From: UBA10649 sp965278965 | GTDB taxonomy: Bacteria; Actinomycetota; Actinomycetes; S36-B12 | NCBI GenBank assembly: GCA_965278965.1 | Contig: OZ257127.1 | Span: 248,001-312,000, forward strand | Direction of reading: 5' to 3' | DNA length: 64,000 nt | Shown: positions 1 through 7,641 of the stretch, piece by piece | Position numbering within the stretch: the first letter of the stretch is position 1 | Layout: every line of letters begins with the position of its first letter | The notes under the pieces: generated by a model | What the model was told of the DNA's origin: nothing | The model's input: only the letters and a program-made list of their open reading frames with translations | Database searches by the model: none | Position numbers and translations under genes: made by a program

Positions 1-2
1 TC

Positions 3-848
3 GTGAGCGCGGCCGGGGCCGGAGCCCTCTCCGCCCGGCAGGTCCGCTCCGCGTCGCTGGTCGTGCCGTCGCGCGGAGTGCGCGTCGGCCGCGATATCGA
101 CCCGGATGCGGTCGCGGCGCGGGTCGCCGTGCTCGCCTCAGGGCCCGATGCTGTCCTCACAGATCTGACGTGCGCGCAGCACTGGGACCTGCCGCTTCCG
201 CCGTGGATCGCGTTGGGCGGCAAGCAGCCGGCGTCGGTGTCCATCCGACAGACCTCGACCCGGCCGCAGCGTCGCGGTGTGCGGGGACGACGGGTCGACC
301 TGCCGGATGAGCACGTCACGGAGCACGCCGGCCTTCCGGTGACGACACCAGCTCGCACGTGGATCGACTGTGCTGGCCTTATGCCGATCGAGCATGTCGT
401 CGCGATGGGCGATGCCATCCTCCGCCGAGACCTCGCGACGCGAGACGAGCTGCGCGACCTCGTTCGGTGGGCGCACGGCCGGCGCGGAGTGAAGACCGCC
501 CGCACGGCTCTGCCGGTCCTCGACTCCGGTTCGCAGTCCCCGGGTGAGTCCCGGACCCGCAGCATCCTGGTGCTCGGAAAGGTCCCGCCGCCGGCCTGCA
601 ACGTCGACATCCACGACCGTGGGCAGTGGATCGCACGTGGCGACATGGTGTGGACCGGGCAGCAGGTTGTCGTCGAGTACGACGGCGCACATCACGGCGG
701 AGAGTCGCAACGCCGGCATGACGCGACCCGTCGCAACCTGCTGACCCGCGCCGGTTGGATCGTCATCGTCGTCACCGCGGACCAACTGACGAAGCCGTGG
801 GTCCTGATCGAGCTGGTCCGCGCGGCCCTCACATCACGCGAACGGTGA
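3..848 (+). CDS. AbiEi-type / PD-(D/E)XK nuclease-like protein, 5' end cut by the window
   Basis: The 281 visible residues resemble the actinobacterial proteins annotated as AbiEi-family antitoxin-like or DUF559 (Vsr-like) proteins. The first ~30 residues look like the end of a winged-helix domain (LSARQVRS followed by RGVRV), so the real start probably lies just upstream of the window; a GTG at 3 could serve as a start. The C-terminal part has a nuclease-like layout: Glu182 in SPGES, Asp214, the VEYDG motif with Glu225 and Asp227, then a basic helix and GWIVIVVT. This matches PD-(D/E)XK folds, but activity is not shown. A homologous gene lies at 41347-42351, and both genes end beside a long palindrome. 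The stop codon lies inside the left arm of the hairpin at 837-898. No partner toxin gene is visible downstream. Confidence 0.6.
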   Translation: MSAAGAGALSARQVRSASLVVPSRGVRVGRDIDPDAVAARVAVLASGPDAVLTDLTCAQHWDLPLPPWIALGGKQPASVSIRQTSTRPQRRGVRGRRVDLPDEHVTEHAGLPVTTPARTWIDCAGLMPIEHVVAMGDAILRRDLATRDELRDLVRWAHGRRGVKTARTALPVLDSGSQSPGESRTRSILVLGKVPPPACNVDIHDRGQWIARGDMVWTGQQVVVEYDGAHHGGESQRRHDATRRNLLTRAGWIVIVVTADQLTKPWVLIELVRAALTSRER

Positions 849-898
849 GCTGTCGTCGCCTCAGTCGCCGGTGAGACGACGACAGCTCACCGTTCGCG
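837..898. terminator. 22-bp perfect inverted repeat, bidirectional terminator candidate
   Basis: Arms 837-858 and 877-898 are perfect reverse complements of 22 bases with an 18-base loop. The repeat sits between two convergent genes and its left arm contains the TGA stop of the nuclease-like gene. There is no T-run, so if it terminates transcription it would do so as a stem without a U-tract, as is common in actinobacteria. Arm sequence is unrelated to the other long palindromes in the window. Confidence 0.65.
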
Positions 899-917
899 GA
901 AGGAGCGCGGAAGGCGG

Positions 918-1595
918 TCAGGCGAAGGGGAGCGGGTCCGGCGACATGTGCGCCTGACGCGCGCGGGCCGACGTCATGTGTGCGCGGTAGTGCGTGCGGC
1001 ACAGGACCTCGTACGCCACCTCGCCGGCCGGGTGCACGACGTCGTCGTCCGACGCGCTCGCAGTGTCGCCAACGACGACCTGGCTGCCCTCCACGACCAT
1101 CTGTCCGTCGACGGTGCGCGCGTTGTGGATCGCCCGTGCCCCGCACCAGCACAACGCCTCGACCTGGAGCACCTGGACCCGGTCGGCCAGCTCGACCAAC
1201 CGCGCCGAGCCGGGGAACAGGCGCGTGCGGAAGTCCGTCATGATCCCGAACGCGTACACGTCGACGCCGAGCTCATCGACGATGACCGCAAGCTGCTCGA
1301 CCTGCGCGGGCGAGTAGAACTGCGCCTCGTCACAGATGAGGTAGTCGATCCGCTCGCCGGCGGACAGCCGGGAGACGACGTCCTCGCGCAGGTCCAGGGC
1401 CTCGTCGACCTCGACGGCCGGCACCTGCAGGCCCAGCCGGCTCGAGAGCACCGACTCCCCCGCCCGGTCCAGCCGGGTGAACACCAGGCCGGCACGTCCG
1501 CGCGAGGCATGGTTGTGGTCGGTCTGCAGCGCCAGCGTCGACTTGCCGCAGTCCATCGTCCCTGCGTAGAAGATCAGCTCCGCCACGGACCGCAT
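918..1595 (-). CDS. tdk: Thymidine kinase
   Basis: This 225-residue protein is a type II thymidine kinase, which phosphorylates thymidine to dTMP with ATP in the salvage pathway. The P-loop is G12-TMDCGKST, the Walker B/catalytic segment is CDEAQF with Glu90, and the structural zinc site is formed by Cys149 and Cys151 with Cys199 and His202/His206 near the C-terminus. Length is normal for the family. The lid region near 160-170 carries a Thr/Val-rich segment as in TK1 enzymes. It follows the phosphatase-family gene by 34 bases on the same strand, so the two are probably co-transcribed. The ATG at 1595 lacks an obvious ribosome site, which fits a downstream operon gene. Confidence 0.93.
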   Translation of the reverse strand: MRSVAELIFYAGTMDCGKSTLALQTDHNHASRGRAGLVFTRLDRAGESVLSSRLGLQVPAVEVDEALDLREDVVSRLSAGERIDYLICDEAQFYSPAQVEQLAVIVDELGVDVYAFGIMTDFRTRLFPGSARLVELADRVQVLQVEALCWCGARAIHNARTVDGQMVVEGSQVVVGDTASASDDDVVHPAGEVAYEVLCRTHYRAHMTSARARQAHMSPDPLPFA

Positions 1596-1629
1596 CGTGC
1601 CAGCCCCGGTCCGGCCGCGGGCCGCCGGT

Positions 1630-2751
1630 TCAGCCCCGGGCCACCAACGCGGGCACCAGGACCTCGTCGTCGGTCAGCGCGCCGTGCTGGCCGATCAGCG
1701 CACTGACCCGCGCGTCGGACCGGGTCGCCAGCTTCACCTGGCCGCGCGAGACGGCCATCAGGTCCCCGATCCGTTCGGCGACGAAGGGGTCGACCTCGCC
1801 CATCAGCCCGCCGTCGATGACCTCGAGCCGCGTCAGCACCTGCACGCGGTCGCCGAGCACGGCCGTCCACGCCGCATGCACGTCGGCCTCGGCTCCCGGC
1901 CGCACATACACGTGCCGGGCCCGCGGGTCGCCGACGACGCGACGCACGCCCGCGGTCAGTGCGCGGTTGTCATCGACCACCACCGCCTGGTCCATCGGGG
2001 TGTCGACCATGCCGTGGTCGGCCGTGACGACGAGGACCGCTCCCGGTGCCAGGGCGTCGACGAGCGTGTGGACCACGGCGTCGGCCCGGCCCAGAGCCGC
2101 CCGCCACTGGTCGCTGTCGACGCCGAACTCGTGCCCGACCCGGTCGACCTCACCCCAGTAGACGTACGACAGCGTCCGCTCGGCGCCGGCCTGCACGGCG
2201 CGCAGCGCCTCCACGCGCGCCGCCCCGTCCCCCGGCGCGACGGCCCAGTACTCGCCGCCGCGAAGAACCGCCCGGGTCAGCCCGCTCTCGCGGTACTCCG
2301 CCGCCGTGATCGTCGCGACCGACACCCCGGCGCGCGAGGCGACCTCGAAGACGGTCGGCTCGGGCTGCACGGCGACGGGGGTCGGGTCGCCGCCCCAGTG
2401 CAACGGCTCCAGCACGTCGTCGATCTCGGGAAGCCAGAAGGCCGCCCCGACCAGGCCGTGGCGGCCGGGGAGCGTGCCGGTGCCGAGGGTGCCCAGGCCG
2501 ACGGGCGTGGTCGTCGGGAACGCGGCCGCGATCGGTGCCCCATCGAGCTGGGCGAGGACGGGGGCGTGGTCTAGCGCGCGACCGAGGATGTTGGCGCCGA
2601 GCCCGTCCACCAGGCACACCACGACGTGACGGGCCGGACCAAGACCCAGCACGTCCGTGAAGCCGGGAACCCCCAGCGCCGCCGCCCCCGAGGGGACGAC
2701 ATCGGCCAGCGACCGGACGAGACCTCCCACGCGCGCCGCGTCAGCGGGCAC
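1630..2751 (-). CDS. Alkaline phosphatase-superfamily protein (nucleotide pyrophosphatase/phosphodiesterase type)
   Basis: The product (373 residues from GTG 2751) carries the metal-site motifs of the alkaline phosphatase superfamily, NPP branch: VVVCLVDGLG with a metal-binding Asp, FPTTTPVG with the likely Thr nucleophile, GRHGLVG, and VVTADHGMVD with a second metal-binding Asp/His pair. Such enzymes hydrolyse phosphodiester or pyrophosphate bonds; the substrate cannot be read from sequence. No signal peptide is evident, so it is probably cytoplasmic. A longer open frame continues upstream but would be buried in the DUF5998 gene; GTG 2751 overlaps that gene's stop by 11 bases and fits translational coupling. 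It belongs to the cluster patA-like, DUF5998, this gene, tdk, all on the minus strand. Confidence 0.82.
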   Translation of the reverse strand: MPADAARVGGLVRSLADVVPSGAAALGVPGFTDVLGLGPARHVVVCLVDGLGANILGRALDHAPVLAQLDGAPIAAAFPTTTPVGLGTLGTGTLPGRHGLVGAAFWLPEIDDVLEPLHWGGDPTPVAVQPEPTVFEVASRAGVSVATITAAEYRESGLTRAVLRGGEYWAVAPGDGAARVEALRAVQAGAERTLSYVYWGEVDRVGHEFGVDSDQWRAALGRADAVVHTLVDALAPGAVLVVTADHGMVDTPMDQAVVVDDNRALTAGVRRVVGDPRARHVYVRPGAEADVHAAWTAVLGDRVQVLTRLEVIDGGLMGEVDPFVAERIGDLMAVSRGQVKLATRSDARVSALIGQHGALTDDEVLVPALVARG

Positions 2752-3325
2752 GGGCGGCGGTCGCCTGCGACAGCGCCGAGGCGAACGCGAGGACCTGCCG
2801 GACCAGCTCCGCGCCGTCAGCGACGGTCGAGACACGCACGGACAGGTCGTCGTTGCTCGCTGTGCCGGTGTAGCCGTGGTCCGCCTCGCACTGGGGGTCC
2901 CCGCACGTCGCGGGCTCAAGGTCGATGCGGCTGACCGCACCCCACCCGATCGTCAGGACGACCTCGGACGCGTCGTCGCCGACGGAGTGCTTGGCCGGCT
3001 CGTTGACGACGCGGGTCACGACGACGGAGTCCACCCGCTCGAGCCGGACGGCCTCGGTCGACGCGGACGCGGACGGGAGCGGGTGCTCCTCGTCGGCCGG
3101 GTGCTCATCGGTGTGGCCGACGATCAGGCGGGTCGGGGTGAGCGCGAGGACGGTGACGTGCCGACGGAGCTCATCCCGGTCGAGCGTCGTCTCCTGCTGG
3201 ACGACGTACGCGCTGAGCACCTCGCCGGCGAGCGCGGTCTCCAGCGCCTCCGCCACGAGGTCGGGGTAGTAGCCCGACCTCTGGATGTCGCTTCGGAGCT
3301 GCTCGGCCAGGGCGGGGCGGGTCAT
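2741..3325 (-). CDS. DUF5998 family protein
   Basis: This 194-residue protein matches the actinobacterial DUF5998 family, of unknown function. It has an N-terminal helical segment (SDIQRSGYYPDLVAEALE), a PH-like beta-rich middle (VTVLALTPTRLIVGHTDE), and a CGDPQC pair of cysteines around residue 140 followed by His, suggestive of a metal site. Its ATG (3325-3323) overlaps the stop of the upstream PatA-like gene as ATGA, and its own stop overlaps the phosphatase start, so three genes are translationally coupled. I infer a shared but unknown role with the phosphatase-like protein. No transmembrane segment is seen. Confidence 0.8.
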   Translation of the reverse strand: MTRPALAEQLRSDIQRSGYYPDLVAEALETALAGEVLSAYVVQQETTLDRDELRRHVTVLALTPTRLIVGHTDEHPADEEHPLPSASASTEAVRLERVDSVVVTRVVNEPAKHSVGDDASEVVLTIGWGAVSRIDLEPATCGDPQCEADHGYTGTASNDDLSVRVSTVADGAELVRQVLAFASALSQATAARAR

Positions 3326-5745
3326 GCCGGCATTGTTCCACCCAGGGCCGTCGGCCGTTCGGTGACCGGCACGTCGCGCAGCCGGCGGACGTCGGGCTCG
3401 ACCAGCGCCGCGTGCGCGGCCACGGCCGCCGTCGCATCGCTCACGCAGACGGCGCCGTCGATGACGCGGACGTCGCGCAGGTCGATGGCTGACAGCTCGG
3501 GGACGCCCAGGTGCCAGCCGCTGATCGCGGCCACGAGCTCGGCGACCGATCCCGGCACCGAGGTGGACGGCGGATCTCCGTCGGCGGGCGGGACCACCCG
3601 ACGCGCCCCCAGCGCCTCAACCATCTCGGCCGCCGCAGCGACACTGACCGGCGCAAGTCGCCACGAGCGGTCCCCGAGGACCTCGGCGACGGGGTCGTCC
3701 ACGCCGATGCTGACGACAGGCCCGAACAGCGGGTCCGTCACGAGCCGCACACGCCACCCCAGGTCGGCACCCGGCGGCGCGACCTGCAGCCGCGGCGCGA
3801 GTCCGACGGACGCGAGCAGGTCGGCAGCATCGGCCCCGCGGTAGTGCCCTGGCGCGACGGGGCTCGCGACCGGCGCCGGCGCCGCAAGCGGCTGCCGCTG
3901 CGCATCACGGCGTCGCCAGTCGGCCAGCCGGGCCAGGTGCGCCAGCGCGAGCACCGCATCCTCGATGTCCTGGAACACCGGCACGCCGGGCGGTCCCGGG
4001 CGTGGACCCGGGCTGTCGGGCAGCACGGCGACGACGGGGACCGTCGGGTCCACCAGCCACGGCCCGGTGGCCTCGTCGCCGGTGGTCTCCGCACCGGGCA
4101 CATGGACGACGAGCACGAGCCCCGCGCCGGCCGACGCCTCCGCGACCGCGGTCGCGATCTCGGCGCGCCCGACGGACCGCGGCAGCAGGACCGGCGGTCG
4201 TCCGCCGTCCAGCCCGCTGGCCGCGAGAGCGTTGAGCGCGAGCGTCGCGAGCGCGTCGCTGTTCGCGACGACGACCGGGGCCAGCGGACCCGGCGGCGGC
4301 TGCTGCGCGGCGATCGCCGCGACGTCGAGGAGGTCGGCGACACGGTCGACGACGACGAGGCCGCAGTCCGCGAGCACCTGGTCGACGGCGGCGGCGGGCA
4401 GCTCGGAGCGCGCCACCGCATGGCCGAGCGGGTGCCGTTGCGCGGCACCTCCGGTCCGCACGACGACAACGGGCTTCACGCGGGCGACGGCGTGGACGAG
4501 TCGTGCGAACTTGCGGGCGTTGCCGATGGACTCGAGGTAGAGCAGCACGACCCCGGTGCGTGGGTCGTCCGCCCAGAACTGCAGGAGGTCGTTGCCGGAG
4601 ACGTCCGCGCGGTCGCCGGCGGACACGAACGTCGACACGCCGAGGCCGCGGACGAAGAGGCGGTCGAGGAGGGTGCGGCCGACGGCGCCCGACTGGCAGA
4701 ACAACCCGATCGGGCCGGACCGCGGCATGGCCGGGACCAGTGATGCGTTGAGCCGCACCTGACCCTCGGTGTTCACCAGGCCGAGGGCGTTCGGGCCGAC
4801 GATCCGCAGGCCGGTCGCCCGCGCGCGGTCCACGAGCGCGGCCTGCCGCGCCGCCCAGTCCGCGTCCCCCGGCGCTGCCGACGACGAGACGACGACCAGG
4901 CCGTGCAGACCGCGGGCGCCGGCATCCTCGACGACGGCCATCAGGCGGTCAGGGTCCACGGCGACGAACGCGAGGTCGGTTCCCGCCGGCGCGGCCGCGA
5001 GGGACGAGGCCGCCTGCGTGCCAGGCGGGGCGTCGATCCCGACCACGGTCACCGGCCCGCCGAACCCGCCGGCGACGACGTGCCGGGCGACCGCGGCGGC
5101 AACCTCGGCGAGCGGCCCGGGCTCCCCCACGACGGCCACGCCGGAGGGGCGCAGCAGCCGCTCGACGGACCGCGACTCGGCGCGGTGCTCGCGGGCGGCT
5201 TGGACCTCACGGCTCGCCTGCGTCGGCTCGATGTCGAACGAGACCAGCGCCACGCCTTCGTCGTACCGTGACGTGACCGTGTAGCCGGCCTCGCGGAACG
5301 TCGCCAGCATCCGGGAGTTGGCGGGCAGCACCTCGGCGACGAAGCGCTCGATGCCGCGCTCGCGGCCGGCCGCGGCCAGGTGCTCCAGCAGGATCGAGCC
5401 GAGGCCCAGCCCCTGGAGGTCGTCCCGTACGACGAAGGCAACCTCCGCCGAGCCGTCGCCGAGGGCGTCGAAGCGGCCGACGGCACCCAGCACGCCCCGA
5501 TCGACGACCACGAGCGCGACCCGGTCGTGATGGTCCACGCGCGTGAAGCGCTCGACGTCGGCGTCGAGGAGCTCCGGCTTCGCCGTGAAGAACCGGTAGT
5601 ACACCGTCCGGGCGGACAGGCCGCGGTGGAACGCCCGCAGAGCCTCGCCGTCGGCAGGCGAGATCGGACGCAGGTGCACGGGTCGGCCGTCGCGCAGGAG
5701 GACGTCGGCCTCCCACTCGCGCGGGTAGCCGGGGTCCCTGGGCAC
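3322..5745 (-). CDS. GNAT acetyltransferase fused to acyl-CoA synthetase (NDP-forming)-like domains, PatA-type
   Basis: The 807-residue product has a GNAT domain first (about 20-165, acetyl-CoA loop Q111-GLGLG), then a CoA-binding Rossmann domain and succinyl-CoA ligase-like domains (GPNALGLVN, CQSGAVG) and a C-terminal remnant of the ATP-grasp domain. This is the domain order of actinobacterial protein lysine acetyltransferases of the PatA/Pat family, which regulate acyl-CoA synthetases and other proteins; E. coli PatZ has the reverse order. The ATP-grasp part is short: between LLASVGLAP and the conserved DPLFGPVV segment only a few residues remain and the usual HK..GGV strand is missing, so ligase activity is unlikely. 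Start GTG 5745 is chosen because it immediately precedes the GNAT fold; a longer open frame would overlap psuG on the other strand. Confidence 0.82.
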   Translation of the reverse strand: MPRDPGYPREWEADVLLRDGRPVHLRPISPADGEALRAFHRGLSARTVYYRFFTAKPELLDADVERFTRVDHHDRVALVVVDRGVLGAVGRFDALGDGSAEVAFVVRDDLQGLGLGSILLEHLAAAGRERGIERFVAEVLPANSRMLATFREAGYTVTSRYDEGVALVSFDIEPTQASREVQAAREHRAESRSVERLLRPSGVAVVGEPGPLAEVAAAVARHVVAGGFGGPVTVVGIDAPPGTQAASSLAAAPAGTDLAFVAVDPDRLMAVVEDAGARGLHGLVVVSSSAAPGDADWAARQAALVDRARATGLRIVGPNALGLVNTEGQVRLNASLVPAMPRSGPIGLFCQSGAVGRTLLDRLFVRGLGVSTFVSAGDRADVSGNDLLQFWADDPRTGVVLLYLESIGNARKFARLVHAVARVKPVVVVRTGGAAQRHPLGHAVARSELPAAAVDQVLADCGLVVVDRVADLLDVAAIAAQQPPPGPLAPVVVANSDALATLALNALAASGLDGGRPPVLLPRSVGRAEIATAVAEASAGAGLVLVVHVPGAETTGDEATGPWLVDPTVPVVAVLPDSPGPRPGPPGVPVFQDIEDAVLALAHLARLADWRRRDAQRQPLAAPAPVASPVAPGHYRGADAADLLASVGLAPRLQVAPPGADLGWRVRLVTDPLFGPVVSIGVDDPVAEVLGDRSWRLAPVSVAAAAEMVEALGARRVVPPADGDPPSTSVPGSVAELVAAISGWHLGVPELSAIDLRDVRVIDGAVCVSDATAAVAAHAALVEPDVRRLRDVPVTERPTALGGTMPA

Positions 5746-5772
5746 GGGAGCATTCTCCCCGCGCGCACCGGC

Positions 5773-5778
5773 TAGGGT
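5773..5778 (+). promoter_or_regulatory. -10 element of a probable leaderless psuG promoter
   Basis: TAGGGT lies six bases before the GTG start of psuG, which would place transcription initiation at or next to the start codon. No Shine-Dalgarno sequence is present. The 39-base space to the divergent PatA-like gene leaves no room for a long leader. No good -35 is visible. Confidence 0.5.
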
Positions 5779-5784
5779 CGAGTC

Positions 5785-6732
5785 GTGACGATCCAGCTCG
5801 ATCCCGCGCGCGTCCGCGTGGCCGACTCCGTGCGCGCGGCACAGGCGTCCGGGCACGCTGTCGTGGCGCTGGAGTCCACGATCATCAGCCACGGGCTCCC
5901 CCGCCCCGAGAACCTCCGCGTCGCCCTGGAGGTCGAGGAGACGGTCCGCCGCGAGGGGGCTGTGCCGGCCACCATCGCGATCCTGGACGGCCTCGTCCAC
6001 ATCGGCCTGGAGGCCGACGAGCTCCACGCCGTCGCGAACCGGGGCGACATCGTCAAGGTCAGCCTGCGCGACATCGCGACGCTGGTCGCCCGCAACGGCA
6101 GCGGTGCGACGACGGTGGCGGCGACCAGCCACCTCGCGACGCTGGCCGGCATCCGCGTCTTCGCGACCGGGGGCCTCGGCGGCGTCCACCGGCAGGCGCG
6201 CGACTCCTGGGACGAGTCCGCCGACCTGTCGACGCTTGCGGCGACCCCCATGACAGTCGTGTGCTCGGGCGTGAAGTCCATCCTCGACGTCGGTGCGACG
6301 CTCGAGCGCCTCGAGACCTACAACGTCGGCGTCCTGGGCTACGGCACGATGCGTTTCCCCGGCTTCTACCTGACGGACTCCGGCCACACGATCGACTGGT
6401 CGGTCTCGTCGCCGCAGGAGGTCGCCGCCGTCATGCGGGCACGGGCCGAGCTGTGCGTCACGTCCGGCCTCGTCGTCGCGAACCCGCTGCCGGAGACCGA
6501 CCAGGTCGACCCCGACCTGCACGACCGCGTCCTCGACGAGGGGCTGCGGCTGGCGGCGACCCGCAATGTCCGCGGCAAGGACGTCACGCCGTTCCTGCTC
6601 GACTACTTCCACCGCTCGACGCACGGCGCGAGCCTGGAGGCCAACGAGACGATCATCCTGCGCAACGCCGAGCTCGCCGCCCGCATCGCCGTCGCGGACG
6701 TGGCGCTCCGGGCGGCCGACAAGAACCCGTGA
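5785..6732 (+). CDS. psuG: Pseudouridine-5'-phosphate glycosidase
   Basis: The 315-residue protein cleaves the C-C glycosidic bond of pseudouridine 5'-phosphate to uracil and ribose 5-phosphate (reversible). Family features are clear: ALESTIISHGLP with Glu30, SWDESADL with the metal-binding Asp143, SGVKSILDVG with the Schiff-base Lys164, and VVANPLP near the C-terminus. Length fits the family. The stop overlaps the start of the kinase gene as GTGA, so psuG and psuK form a two-gene catabolic operon for pseudouridine released by RNA turnover. The GTG start is supported by the -10-like element six bases upstream. Confidence 0.95.
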   Translation: MTIQLDPARVRVADSVRAAQASGHAVVALESTIISHGLPRPENLRVALEVEETVRREGAVPATIAILDGLVHIGLEADELHAVANRGDIVKVSLRDIATLVARNGSGATTVAATSHLATLAGIRVFATGGLGGVHRQARDSWDESADLSTLAATPMTVVCSGVKSILDVGATLERLETYNVGVLGYGTMRFPGFYLTDSGHTIDWSVSSPQEVAAVMRARAELCVTSGLVVANPLPETDQVDPDLHDRVLDEGLRLAATRNVRGKDVTPFLLDYFHRSTHGASLEANETIILRNAELAARIAVADVALRAADKNP

Positions 6733-7613
6733 GCCCGCGCTGCGTCATCGTCGGCGACGTCATGATGGACGTCACGGCGATTATCGACTCCGACATCGCC
6801 TACGCGAGCGACACGCCAGCTCAGGTGAGCCTTCAGCCCGGCGGCGTCGCCGCCAACACGGCCGCGTGGATGGCTCCGTCCGGCCAGCCGGTGACCGTCG
6901 TCGGGTGCGTCGGCGACGACCCGTTCGGTCGGGACATCAGCTCCGAGCTGGCCGCGCTGGGCGTCGACGTGCAGCTCCAGGTGTCCACGGAACGCGGGAC
7001 CGGGACCTGCATCGTCATCGTCGACCGTCGCCGGGAGCGCACGATGTTCCCGGACGCCGGCGCGAACGCGATGCTCCAGGTCGAGGCCGCGCGCGCGGCC
7101 CTGACGCCGGGGTGCCACGTGCACGTCTCGGGCTACACGCTGCTGAACCCACGCACGCAGGCCGTGGCGCTGGCGATCCTTGCGGCGGCGCGCGACATCG
7201 GCGCGACGACCAGCCTGGACGCGGCGTCGGCCGCGCCATTGCGAGCCCAGCGCGAGCTCGTGACGACGATCATGCCGACCCTCGACCTGCTCCTCGCGAA
7301 CGCCGACGAGGCGGCGGTGCTGAGCGGGTTCGATGACCCCTACGAGGCCGTCAGCTCCTTGGCGGGCACCGTGCCGACGGCCGTCGTCAAGGTCGGGGCC
7401 CAGGGCGTGCTCGCGCACGACTCGACCGGCATGATCGCCCAGCCCGCACCGCCGACCGACGTCGTCGACACCACTGGGGCCGGCGACGCGTTCACCGCAG
7501 GCTTCCTGCCCGCCTGGCTCGCCGGGGACCCCCTCGCCCAGGCCCTGGCGGCTGGCCAGCGGCTCGCGGCGTCGGCCGTCGCCCGGGTCGGCGCCAGCCC
7601 GCTCGTCCCGTAG
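6729..7613 (+). CDS. psuK: PfkB-family carbohydrate kinase, probable pseudouridine kinase
   Basis: The 294-residue product is a ribokinase/PfkB-family kinase: N-terminal VGDVMMDV, the GGVAANTA substrate motif near 38-45, and DTTGAGDAF with the catalytic Asp253 and anion hole. Coupling to psuG by a 4-base GTGA overlap makes pseudouridine the likely substrate, phosphorylated at the 5' position before PsuG acts. The open frame extends upstream within psuG, but the GTG at 6729 is where homology begins. The protein is cytoplasmic. Substrate specificity is inferred from the neighbour, not from sequence. Confidence 0.85.
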   Translation: MSPRCVIVGDVMMDVTAIIDSDIAYASDTPAQVSLQPGGVAANTAAWMAPSGQPVTVVGCVGDDPFGRDISSELAALGVDVQLQVSTERGTGTCIVIVDRRRERTMFPDAGANAMLQVEAARAALTPGCHVHVSGYTLLNPRTQAVALAILAAARDIGATTSLDAASAAPLRAQRELVTTIMPTLDLLLANADEAAVLSGFDDPYEAVSSLAGTVPTAVVKVGAQGVLAHDSTGMIAQPAPPTDVVDTTGAGDAFTAGFLPAWLAGDPLAQALAAGQRLAASAVARVGASPLVP

Positions 7614-7641
7614 CGCACGATACGAAGGACCCGGAGGACTC

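Noticed and set aside
3..848. Complete AbiE toxin-antitoxin system at the left edge
   Set aside because: No nucleotidyltransferase (AbiEii) gene follows; the next gene is thymidine kinase on the opposite strand.
5746..6624. N-terminal extension of the PatA-like gene through the psuG region
   Set aside because: The extension has no homology and would overlap psuG completely on the other strand; GTG 5745 precedes the GNAT fold.
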